From Hysterium pulicare CBS 123377 (Eukaryota; Ascomycota; Dothideomycetes; Hysteriales; Hysteriaceae): DNA of 64,000 nt. Each line of letters begins with the position of its first letter. The stretch's first letter is position 1. Under the pieces are notes generated by a model. It had not been told where the DNA came from and ran no database searches. It was given only the letters and a program-made list of their open reading frames with translations. Below are positions 24,201 through 33,581 of this stretch, piece after piece. The stretch is taken from assembly GCA_000467715.1 (NCBI GenBank), contig AJFK01000184.1, positions 62,001 through 126,000 of the forward strand, read 5' to 3'. Position numbers and translations under genes: made by a program.

Positions 24201-25198
24201 TCAACTTCATCTCCGTTAAAGGCCCCGAAATTCTAAACAAATACATCGGAGCCTCCGAAAAATCCGTTCGAGATTTATTCGAGCGCGCGGAAGCTGCCAG
24301 GCCTTGCGTCCTGTTCTTCGACGAATTCGATTCAATAGCTCCAAAGCGTGGGCACGATTCCACAGGCGTCACAGATCGAGTTGTCAACCAGCTACTCACA
24401 CAAATGGATGGCGCCGAGGGTCTCTCTGGCGTCTACGTCTTGGCGGCAACCAGCAGGCCTGATTTGATCGACCCTGCGCTTCTAAGGCCTGGACGTTTAG
24501 ATAAGAGTTTGATTTGCGATTTGCCTGGGCTAGAAGAAAGAGTCGATATCCTCAAAGCCGTGACCCGAAAATTACGGCTCGCGCCTAGCGTGCTGAAGAC
24601 CGAGTACAAAGGAGAGAACCTGAGAGAGATCGCTCAGAGAACAGAAGGGTATTCGGGAGCCGATCTACAGGCTGTAGTTTACAACGCACAGCTAGAAGCT
24701 ATCCACGATGTCTTAGGCGATGAGCTTGCAGAGCTAGGAGATGGCGGGAAGAAGGGCCCAAAGAAATCTACCAGCAACTCCAGCGGCGGTTCAAAATCAA
24801 GTAAAGGAGAAACCGGCGTCCCAAGTTTCATGCATTTCCGCTTCGGCGATGATGACGATGAAGCCTCGCAATCCTCATCAGCCTTAACAGAACGCGCCCT
24901 CATCGCCTCAAAAATCGCCTCCCTCCAATCTCTCCGCCGAAAACAGAAACAGCTTCAGCACCAGCGTAATACAGAACCAGATACTGATGCTAAGGAGAAT
25001 AATGAGGGGGAAAGCAAAGAACCAGAGATTCAGTGGCGACATATTGAGAGCTCGCTGGCTACGACTAGGAGTAGTATTAGTGAGCAGGAGAGAAGGAGAT
25101 TAGCGAGTATTTATAAAGAGTTTGTGGTGGGTAGGAATGGAGAGATGCCTAGTGGACAAGGGGGTACGGAGATTGGAGGGCGGTCGAGTTTGATGTAA
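21292..25198 (+). CDS. pex1: Peroxisomal AAA ATPase Pex1
   Basis: Three exons (21292-21417, 21470-21809, 21864-25198) give 1266 residues. The N-terminus (AEIALLQSLKNCLVNLPSSL) and the following region fit the Pex1 double-psi barrel fold that resembles the Cdc48 N-domain. D1 has a Walker A GGLGAGKT near 574 and the less strict Walker B VVILDDLDR. D2 is highly conserved: Walker A GYPGCGKT near 915, Walker B VLFFDEFDS and the second region of homology AATSRPDLIDPALLRPGR. Pex1 works with Pex6 as a hexameric motor that pulls ubiquitinated Pex5 out of the peroxisomal membrane. The C-terminal 200 residues contain Ser-rich and charged segments. A long antisense open frame at 21955-23151 is a shadow. 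Confidence 0.95.
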
Positions 25199-25902
25199 GT
25201 AGGTTGGAAGTGGGTTTGTTGGACTTTTTGGTTAGAGGAGATATGTAGTAGAAAAATTAGGGTTTCATTACCCATTCTTTGTCTCCTGAACGATGTTTTA
25301 TAGAACCTAGGTCAAGGTAAGGCTTGAAGGTTTTAAGAGTCTGCGTGATGGGCAAAGGCATATTACTGTACAATTGACTTTGCTCTATGGGCAAAGCTGA
25401 TTTTGTATCGTAATACAGAGTCAGAATTAGTGGTCAATTTCCAAGCATCCGATGTCTAGTTTGCTGCACAAGACGCAGTTTATTAATGCCTTTATATCTT
25501 GGCAGTGATATTAGAATTGTTAAAGCAAGCTTCCTTCCTGCTACCTGAAATTTACCAGAGAAGAAAAATGAATTAGTTACCTTAGGATCCGTACCTTAAC
25601 ATACAAAAGCAGGTGCAGAATGATAAGTGCAAGCTTGATTCTTAGTGCTTGATAACTGGTAGGAGAGAAGAGGGCTTAAGTAACTTTACTATATGTGATT
25701 GAACCCCTAGAGAATAATACCTTACCATTTTCCCGCTCGAGAGAAAAAAGAATCTACTATGACAGGAGAGAAGAAGTCGTTAGACCACATAGTCCGAAGT
25801 CCCAATATTGACACAAGTACCAAGATTTAGGATTGCCATCCGCCAGCCACTTCCTCCCTTCATTCCTCCACCGCATTTGATCATCCTCACGCTTTGATGT
25901 GC
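25199..25902. other. Intergenic, convergent 3' regions of PEX1 and MPC1
   Basis: About 700 bp, AT-richer than its flanks, between two convergent genes. No ORF, tRNA or clear repeat is seen. Confidence 0.45.
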
Positions 25903-26803
25903 TTACTTCCCAATTGCCTTCTTCGCGGTCTCCTTGGCTTGTGTTGCAATATCAGCCGCCTTCAGTTCCGCCTTGTTCACACCCTCCTTCGCTTGCGATG
26001 CAATATCCGCTGCCTTCGATTCTACCTTGTTCGCTCCATCCTTCGCCTGTAACTCGAGTTGTTTTTCTCGGCCTCCGAAACTGAGAAGAACGCAGTCATT
26101 AGTAATAGATTCCAAAAATAACAGCCTGGGAGGAATAGTTTTTCAAGCTAAGGTCGTTCTTCATGAAGAATTCTTGACGGAATGTATACGTACTTCCAGT
26201 AGTTCGTGTATCGGTAACCTTGTGTAAGCTGCGACGCGCAGTTGATGAAATGGCATCCGAAGAGAAGGTAGTTCTTAGGCTGGACCGCGAGAGCATAGCG
26301 CATGAATACGGCACTGTAGAGGGAGAGGGCGGCAGTCATACGGCCGGAGATGCTGCAATAGCGGCCACAGTCAGCATTCCATTTCCAGACACAATTGTGC
26401 GAGATTGTAGGGTGATTCAGGCGCGAGAGCTAGACCAGCGTACTGGCGCAAGACGGGTAGGTGGAAACGTATGGGTGCGCAAAGCGATGCTGGTTCGGGG
26501 TACAGAAATCTTCGTCGACTCATCGCATCGTGATAGAGGAACATACATCTCAGGATCCTTGCTCATATCCGCAACCGCAGCAATCGGGATACCGAAATTA
26601 CTCGCCGGGCCCCAGAAATCTATGAAAGCATCAGTCAAAGTATACTTCTGCAAGCCCTACCCTCATTCGCAAATCTCCGGGGTTAACTTCGAAGCTCCGA
26701 AGTGAGAGGGAATTGAACGGGTATACGCACGGGTCGAGCAGAAGTAATCAAGGTACTTGTTCGATCGTATCTTCGCATTGAGGGCTTTTACTGCGGCGGC
26801 CAT
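25903..26803 (-). CDS. mpc1: Mitochondrial pyruvate carrier subunit MPC1 with a repeated C-terminal extension
   Basis: Four exons: 26803-26731, 26619-26547, 26352-26194 and 26080-25903, all with canonical borders, giving 160 residues. The core reads [40 protein letters not shown], then [20 protein letters not shown], the hallmark of MPC1, an inner-membrane protein that imports pyruvate as a heterodimer with MPC2/MPC3. After [16 protein letters not shown] the protein continues for about 50 residues of Ala/Lys/Glu-rich sequence made of two similar units ([17 protein letters not shown] and [17 protein letters not shown]). This resembles LEA-type amphipathic helices. Yeast Mpc1 (130 residues) ends near the start of that extension. 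The next gene upstream is also mitochondrial. Confidence 0.93.
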
Positions 26804-27152
26804 GGTGGAAATGTGGATGGTGAGAGGAGTGCGAAAAGCGCGGAGGAAAGATGTGGTGGATCACTCTTTGGTGTTGAGTATGCCCGGGGTTGGAGCCGGC
26901 TCGGGAACTTTTCGAGCAAGAGGTCACGTGCTGTGTGACCGTAGGTAGGTATATTAATTTTCGAAATTATGTCCAATATATCTTCACATTGCGATTAATA
27001 GAACAAATTCCTGGAGACTCATACTAAAAACTGAGGGTGGCGAATATACTCAAATATGGTCATATTTTATACAGTATCTGTACACTGATGTCTATACATT
27101 TACATGCCTACAATCTCCGATAACAAGTTTAGACCCTATAGATACAATGCTT
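26804..27152. other. Intergenic, MPC1 promoter
   Basis: 349 bp between the MPC1 start and the end of the mitoribosomal gene on the same strand. It is AT-rich at 26940-27120. No coding sequence is seen. Confidence 0.4.
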
Positions 27153-28354
27153 CTATTGACGCTGCCCATACTCGAATCTTCGCCGAGAACCCGTTTGGGC
27201 GGTTAGACTGGCGAGCGAGAGGACAGTGTTCCAATTGATCCTCTCCCACCATGCCTCCAAATACGCTTCCTTCCCTTGAATCCCCCAATCCGGCAACCAG
27301 GCATGCTCCCACGTATTTACACATAACAGTGGCGTCAAGTCTGCTCCTCCAAGGGATGTCTTCTGCTTGGGGGTGCCACCCCTCTGCGCAGCCTCGCCGA
27401 AAGCTCCCGCTGTGTTCTGCACTTGACTCAAATGAGAGGGCAAGTTCTTCAGCGAGTCTGCATTCTGAGTGTTCATGTCGACGGCTTGGGCGCGATAGTG
27501 CGCTCCTGGAAGTGGTGAGCCGGCATTGTAGGTGCACAGAATTCGGAAGGGCTGGCGTTCCTCTCGCAGTTGGACGAGCCAGACAAAGCCGGGCCCGAAC
27601 ATTGCGGAAGCTGTTTTGAGGAAAGTGGAGCGGAGTGAGTCGAGAGAGGAGTATTGGATTGAAAGGGCGTTTGTTAGATCTGGGGAGGGGTCGGTTGGAT
27701 TAGGTTCTAGGGACTAAGAAGATACGTCAGCGGGAGTTTTCAATAGACGTAAAGATGAAACAGCGCCGCCTTTGGGAAGTAGAACCACAGGAGTATATCG
27801 ACGTACAATTCCTTTGAAGAAGAAATGGTTGTTGAATGCCATTGAGGCGCAGTTGAAGGTGTAGGCCAAATCAGGTTCCCGGGCGGTCTGCACTGCTAAT
27901 TTCTGGGGATCCAAACCTTCCAGCGGGGTCCCTTACACAGCACGTTAGCACGGATTCCTTCACTTCCTGGCCGCGATGTAGATATCGGCGGAAATCCGAG
28001 GATCGATTGACGGGAAAGTAGTACCGGCTGTTGCAGCATCCACTGCCTCAACCATCATCCCTTGATACTCAGTCCACGCAATCCGGAAAGCATCACTGGA
28101 AAATAGACCGGGTATGCCCTCTTCCTGGAGCCGAGCTTCGTTGTTCGATAGAGTGGGGACTCTTGATCTCCTCAAGGAGCCCAATGGTGTCGGTGTCGAA
28201 GTCTGCGAGATGCATCTCTAAAACACGTCGAGACGGTGTCAGTGGGCCAGTAGACCTTCTTTCAGACCCGGTGAGGGGTACATACCGCAGCTGTTCTTGT
28301 GGCCGAGACGGACGATAGAAGGGTTTGCCGTCTAGCTATTGTACGTATTATCAT
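27153..28354 (-). CDS. SOD-fold mitochondrial small-subunit ribosomal protein (mS42/Rsm26 or mS43 type)
   Basis: Four exons (28354-28286, 28217-28025, 27931-27807, 27713-27153) give 315 residues. The N-terminus MIIRTIARRQTLLSSVSATR is Arg/Ser-rich without acids, a typical mitochondrial presequence. The body follows the Fe/Mn superoxide dismutase fold: FSSDAFRIAWTEYQGMMVEA, TFNCASMAFNNHFFFKGI, then LLCVNTWEHAWLPDWGIQGK. At the C-terminal metal site the usual Asp of DxWEHAY is Asn (NTWEHAW), so it is unlikely to be an active dismutase. Fungal mitoribosomes contain two such SOD-derived proteins, mS42 (Rsm26) and mS43 (Mrp1). I cannot tell which this is. The intron acceptor before exon 3 is GTGTAAG, with a CTAAC branch site. 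Confidence 0.8.
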
Positions 28355-28989
28355 GATTGTCGAATGTATAGGATGGAGATGTTCAGATGGAACTTTTTCG
28401 ACCAGCCGAAAAGTGCACTAGCGCCCGACTGGATGTTCGCGGCCTCAAACATCAACCAATTGGGACGCGCCGTCCAGTTCCTCAACCACCGACCTCAAAC
28501 CAGAGAGCCGCCAGCATGCTATTCAGTTTCAGCGTCTCGAGAAAAAGTCGCTGCATAGCCACACGATGTGAAGAGTCATCTGATATCGCTGCCCGTGCTA
28601 GTCTATCGACTCCTCTGTCCTATGGAGCTGCTGCTGTCCACTCGGCGCTTCTCAACGTCTCTTTTTAGAACGCGGGAGAGCCCTATGGAGCACGATCATG
28701 GGGTGAGTAACGTCAGTTCGGGCGTCGTAGGGCCCAAAGGCATTTCTACGTAGGCGCGACATGTAGCAAAGTATCTATATTTGTCTGATATATACCACGG
28801 CCAAATCCCAGACCTCTTTCTTTCATCTTCAGATTTTGTTTCGTGTCTCATGTATTCTCGAGTCTTCGATCGTCAAACATTTCTATAATCGCTTTGTTCG
28901 ACCTGAGACTTACTCTACTATATCAACTCTTGCTGCTCTTGGTATCTTTACTATCCGTACTCCTGCGCATCTCCATCAACTTGGTCGAA
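28355..28989. promoter_or_regulatory. Divergent promoter region, mitoribosomal gene / membrane protein gene
   Basis: 635 bp between two start codons on opposite strands. TATA-like sequence (GATATATACC near 28788-28797) precedes the + strand gene. An in-frame extension of that gene to 28843 crosses this region, but it is hydrophobic, Leu-rich and probably leader sequence. Confidence 0.4.
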
Positions 28990-30222
28990 ATGGCGACCTC
29001 GAATTTCCACAAGCTGGCTTTGATATGCCTAATCTCCTCCACCGTCCCCTCATCTTCCGCCCTCACAACAGCACTCTCCGCAGCTAAATCCGTCGGACTC
29101 ATATCCAGGGCAGACTCCTCAGTCTGCGGTGGTACTGCCGGCCTCTCACAATGCGGTTCCTCCTTTCCATCCAGCTTCTGCTGTCCCAGCACCTCCAGCT
29201 GCGTCTCCCTCAACAACACACTCTCCCTAACATCCGTGATATGTTGCCCAAAAGGATCCGACTGTACCTTCATACAGCCGATAACCTGCGATGTATCACA
29301 ACTAAACGCAACACTACATCCGGACAACCAGATCCATGTCTCCAACACTACGGATCTCAAATTGCCTACATGCGGTGGCAGTAATACTTGTTGTCCAGTG
29401 GGGTATACATGCTCGAACGGGATGTGTTCAGCAAATACGAACTCGTCACCCAGCTCCTCTGCCTCTCCATCCAACCCCACCTCTTCTGCAACAGGCACGA
29501 ACGCCCCCGCAGCATCCCAAACATCCGGCAACACCCCTCCGATTCCTACAGCCGGCCCTTCCAATCCCTCGTTCCCCGCCAAGGCCGTCGTAGCAGGCTT
29601 CTTCCCCGGTATGGTTCTCGGCGCTCTTCTCACAGCCCTCTTATTCTGGGTCATCAAAAAGCGACGTGAAGCGAATCGGTATAGTGGAGACTTCGGCCAC
29701 GTCGCCCGACAAGTCAGTGATCCGATCTACGATCCCGTACATGCAGCTCGAACAGACTTTTTGCGGCGGGGTACTGGGTCAGCACAGCCGAGTCCAGACT
29801 CAACTACGGGAATGGTATACACAGGACAGAATATGAGGGGAAATGGAGGTACGAGTATGTTACTCGGAACACCGAGGGTAAAGAGCTTGTTCTCCAAGTC
29901 TCCGAAGTTGGGCGTGGGGACTGGAGCCCCGTCCAAAGCGCCTAGGGATCCGTATACTACGCCCACACGTACACCAGCGACGTACACTTCTCGCTCGAAT
30001 AGCAAGAGGCGACAGACTACGAGAAGCGATAGCACGGAGACAATCGATGTGTTGATGCCGGCGCCGAGCTTTTTGCAGCCGCCACAGGCACCGGCAATGA
30101 GGGTCGAGAGGCCACTCACGCAGGGAACTACGTTCACTAGTCTAATGGAGGGTGCTGGATTTGGGAGAGAAAGTAGGGATGGGGTTAGGGGTTGGCATGG
30201 CAGTCCTATGAGGAAAACGTAG
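28990..30222 (+). CDS. Secreted-type Cys-rich protein with one transmembrane helix and a cytosolic tail
   Basis: This is a single exon of 410 residues from ATG 28990, chosen because ATSNFHKLALICLISSTVPS makes a good signal peptide. Residues about 46-146 are rich in cysteines in pairs (CGGTAGLSQCG, FCCPSTSSC, ICCPKGSDC, TCCPVGYTC). A Ser/Thr/Pro-rich stalk follows that should be O-glycosylated. A transmembrane helix (about 199-222, GFFPGMVLGALLTALLFWVI) is followed by IKKRR and a tail of about 185 residues. This topology is common in fungal cell-surface proteins such as WSC-like sensors, but the Cys spacing is not a WSC domain as far as I can see. The function is unknown. An upstream in-frame Met at 28843 would add 49 hydrophobic residues and is less likely. 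Confidence 0.75.
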   Translation: MATSNFHKLALICLISSTVPSSSALTTALSAAKSVGLISRADSSVCGGTAGLSQCGSSFPSSFCCPSTSSCVSLNNTLSLTSVICCPKGSDCTFIQPITCDVSQLNATLHPDNQIHVSNTTDLKLPTCGGSNTCCPVGYTCSNGMCSANTNSSPSSSASPSNPTSSATGTNAPAASQTSGNTPPIPTAGPSNPSFPAKAVVAGFFPGMVLGALLTALLFWVIKKRREANRYSGDFGHVARQVSDPIYDPVHAARTDFLRRGTGSAQPSPDSTTGMVYTGQNMRGNGGTSMLLGTPRVKSLFSKSPKLGVGTGAPSKAPRDPYTTPTRTPATYTSRSNSKRRQTTRSDSTETIDVLMPAPSFLQPPQAPAMRVERPLTQGTTFTSLMEGAGFGRESRDGVRGWHGSPMRKT

Positions 30223-30821
30223 GATATGTGGGGGTTAGACGTCGCTCATTTGGTGGTGTAGCATTGTTTTACGTTCTTCGGTCGCTCTTTGATTTGAATG
30301 ATACCACTTAGCGCTGGCGTGCATTTTGGTTGGGCATTTTTGGCTTGGTGTATGGGGTCTGAATTTTTGATCTTTGGAGCCGTCGTTCTTCAAGCTTGAT
30401 ACCACTCTTTTGAACATGTAATGGAATATAATTGATTAAGTATATGTGAACTAGCAGCAGTACATCATGGTCACCATTCATGTTAGCTTACCTTGCAAGA
30501 CTACTCTTACATGGCATTAGGACTGGCGATCAAGAGAAAGAACATCAGTACGTGACCGATGTCCTCTCGAAAACACACGAACGAAATGAAGTAGATCACC
30601 AATGGTTAAGCGGAACAACACCCAAGTGAAGCCTCCATTGTATGTGTGATCAAGACACCCACTCATGAGAAGTGAGGTCAAAGCTCCATTGATAGGCCGC
30701 AAAATAATTGCTGTGTTTTGTAATTACACACCAGGACTCCATGAATGAGCCGAACCCACCGAAGCCGAATATGCTTGCTCTTCTTGTGCCGTAATCATCC
30801 CGCTAACATCCTCCTAACCGC
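30223..30821. other. Intergenic, convergent 3' regions
   Basis: 599 bp between the membrane-protein gene and RPL11. No gene is seen. Confidence 0.4.
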
Positions 30822-31564
30822 TTATCGTACGATACCCTCGAATCGGTTCTTGTACCACTTGATGGTCTCTGCTTGGTTGATGCGGTGGGACTGTGGGGTG
30901 TCAGTGAGATGCTTTGCGTGGATAGACGGAGGATTGGATGGAAAGACGTACGGCACCAATCTTGGTCTTGCATCGCCTACGCTTGGCAACACGCTCGCCG
31001 GGTCGGGTCATGCAGCAGTAGAAGTCCATTCCGTAGATACTAGTTGTATTTAGTACAAAACTTGTCGAGATTGGCAGTGGAGAGGTACGGCTTACCCAAT
31101 GCTGGGGTCATACTGTCAAATGTTAGCATATATTCACGTAAGATTCCAATATGCCAGATCCCATACCTTGATACCCAAATCGATGTGTTCGCTGATACCA
31201 AAGCCAAAGTTACCCGACTCACTGAAGTTCCTCTTTCGCAGTTCGTATTCCTTGACCTTGAGACCACGCTCCAAGATTTCCTCGGCTTTGGGTCCTCGAA
31301 TGGTGACGTGAACAGCAATCTTTTCGTTTCTCCTGATACCGAATGTACGGACGGTGTAGCGGGCCTTGCTGTAAACGGGTGTTTGACCACTGAGTTGTTC
31401 GAGCACCTTTGCTGCCCTAGTCAAACGATCACCAGACTCGCCGACACTGATGTTGAGAACCAGCTTCTGGATGCGCAGCTCGCGCATGGGGTTGGAGGAT
31501 TTCTCGGCCTAGTTCATCGTCAGATCGATTGAGACAATGTATAAGAATAAATGAGTATTACCAT
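30822..31564 (-). CDS. rpl11: 60S ribosomal protein L11 (uL5)
   Basis: Five exons: the bare ATG at 31564-31562, then 31508-31167, a 17-base exon at 31112-31096, 31039-30952 and 30890-30822. All borders are GT-AG and the product is 172 residues. It reads [40 protein letters not shown], then [20 protein letters not shown] and ends NRFEGIVR, matching eukaryotic uL5 throughout. L11 sits at the central protuberance and binds 5S rRNA with L5. An intron directly after the start codon is common in fungal ribosomal protein genes. It is divergent from SmB. Confidence 0.97.
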
Positions 31565-31862
31565 TGTGGTGCTGTGGTGAGGTTAGTAGGGCTCGAGGGA
31601 AGTGGTGTCGCTTTGTGGGAGGTTCAAGTTGGCGATATTTCGTTGGTGTGGCCGAAAAGAGTGCCAAGACTCTAACCGAAAAAATAGTCCGTACGCGAGC
31701 CTCAAAGCTTCGTCTGCCTGCACCGACACTCATGAACCGCTATACTGCAACCTCTTGCGCTCGGTAACATCCTACTACAGGTGCTCGAGCTCCAAGATCG
31801 CATTTGTGATCGAATATCCCTTTTTGAACCTTCAAGTCGTCTTCGGGCGCGAACAATTCACC
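31565..31862. promoter_or_regulatory. RPL11/SmB bidirectional promoter
   Basis: 298 bp separate the two divergent start codons, so the promoters of a ribosomal protein gene and a spliceosomal gene must overlap or abut. I do not recognise a specific factor site with confidence. Confidence 0.5.
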
Positions 31863-32817
31863 ATGGCTGCAGCCAACAGGCAAGGTAAAATGGTGCGTAC
31901 CAACCCCAACTCTTCACGTCCTCAGACCTGAGAGAGACTCCTCTAGAGCGAACTGATTTCTGACTGGATATGTAGCAAAATCTTGTAAGCGTCCCAATAC
32001 ATTTCACCTGCAATGCACGGTCTGATCGAAATAATAGATAAATTACAGAATGCGAGCCACTCTCAACGACGGCCGGCAAATGGCAGGACAAATGCTAGCA
32101 TTCGACAAGGTACATCTCAACCGCATCTATTGTGCTCTACTCAAGCTGACGTCTCAATTTCTAGCATATGAATCTCGTTCTTGCCGATACAGAAGAGTTC
32201 CGACGTACAAAAAAGAAGACCGGTAAAAGCGCCCCAGGTACCTCCGCCGGCACGATCACCGAAACCGAAGAGCGTCGTACTCTAGGACTGACAATCGTTC
32301 GGGGCGCACACATTGTCTCAGTTTCCGTGGATGGCCCTCCACCAGCAGATCCCTCTGCCAGATTAGGAGCAAGTGCACCAGGCGGAGGGCCTGGGGCTGC
32401 ACAGGCAACATTGGCGGCTGGACCAGGAGTTAGCCGACCTGCCGGAAGAGGCCTACCTGTTGGATTGACGGGCCCAGCGGCTGGAGTCGGAGGACCTGGA
32501 CCCGGTTTTGGTGGATTTCCCCCTCCAGGAGCGTTTGGTGGACCACCTGGATTTCCTGGAAGAGGTGGACCTCCAGGAGGACCGCGTACGTTCATTTCTA
32601 TCACTAATCTTCAAGAGGATTGAATGCTGACTGTGATGTAGCTGGGTTCCCTCCCGCAGGCTTTCCGGGTGCTCCAGGCGGTGGACCTCGTAAGTCATTG
32701 AATTCTCACGAGTTATTATGCTAAGCTGACATATTCGTAGCTGGCTTCAATCAGCCTCCTGGCTTCAACCAGCCTCCAGGTGCAGGAAGAGGCTTCCCGC
32801 CAGGCTTCGGTCGGTAG
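31863..32817 (+). CDS. smb1: Small nuclear ribonucleoprotein SmB
   Basis: Six exons: 31863-31892, a 9-base exon at 31976-31984, 32038-32109, 32165-32585, 32642-32689 and 32741-32817, giving 218 residues. The Sm fold is clear: NRQGKMQNLINYRMRATLND, GRQMAGQMLAFDKHMNLVLA, DTEEFRRTKKK and later RTLGLTIVRGAHIVSVSVDG. Exon 3 must begin at 32038 to restore the invariant INYRMR. The tail is Gly/Pro-rich with repeated PPG and GFNQPPG units, as in SmB of other eukaryotes. SmB is part of the heptameric ring on U1, U2, U4 and U5 snRNAs. Two introns lie in the repeat-rich tail. Confidence 0.95.
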
Positions 32818-33581
32818 AAGGGTTTCAGCAAGAGGACAATGAAAAGATAGAAACAGGTACAGATCGATAAAGACTTTGAGATACTCCGGACTACCAATGC
32901 CTTAAAGGTACGAGCTCAAGCTCTAGGCAGGATCATTGGAAATGTGCAATTGGTACGATGGGCGCACATGGCGTGGCGAGGTGTTTGTGCTTGCAAAACA
33001 AGGCAGAGCGTTTACTGCTATTGATCGAGGCGAGAGTTTTATTGAAGTTTGTATGAGGTCCATGATACCAGTCTCAAAAAGTAGCCAATGCAAAACAAAA
33101 TACGACAATTGTGTCTTGCCATATATTGTCAATTCCGCTCAAAGCCAAGATTACGAGACCAAGACTCGAAGTCAAGACAACAGCTTCAAAGTGCGATCGT
33201 TTTCCCAAATAAATAAGCACTCCATTCAATATGCCTCCGCTTAAACACATCAGCAAGGCTAACCTATATCAATGATACCCATCCCAACCAAATCCATTGC
33301 ATCGAGTCGCTTAAAGATAACCCCCTGAAAATGCACAAAAGCCTCCCGACAACGCCATGCCCAATGCCGAGTGAATTCGCTTCATACCATTTTATCCTCC
33401 ATGCCAGAAACAAGAACAGACAAAGACCGCTGATCATTCTTTCATGAATGCCTATGCCAGTACCTATGTTGATGACGTGCCCCCCGTGATGACCCGCTGA
33501 CTAAAAAGAAAAGTTAAAATGTAAAGACCAAGAAATGTACGCATGTACATCCCAAGTGCAAATGTGATGATGGAGGTTCTT
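32818..33581. other. Intergenic, convergent 3' regions of SmB and the RING gene
   Basis: 764 bp without a supported gene. Presumably 3' UTRs. Confidence 0.4.
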
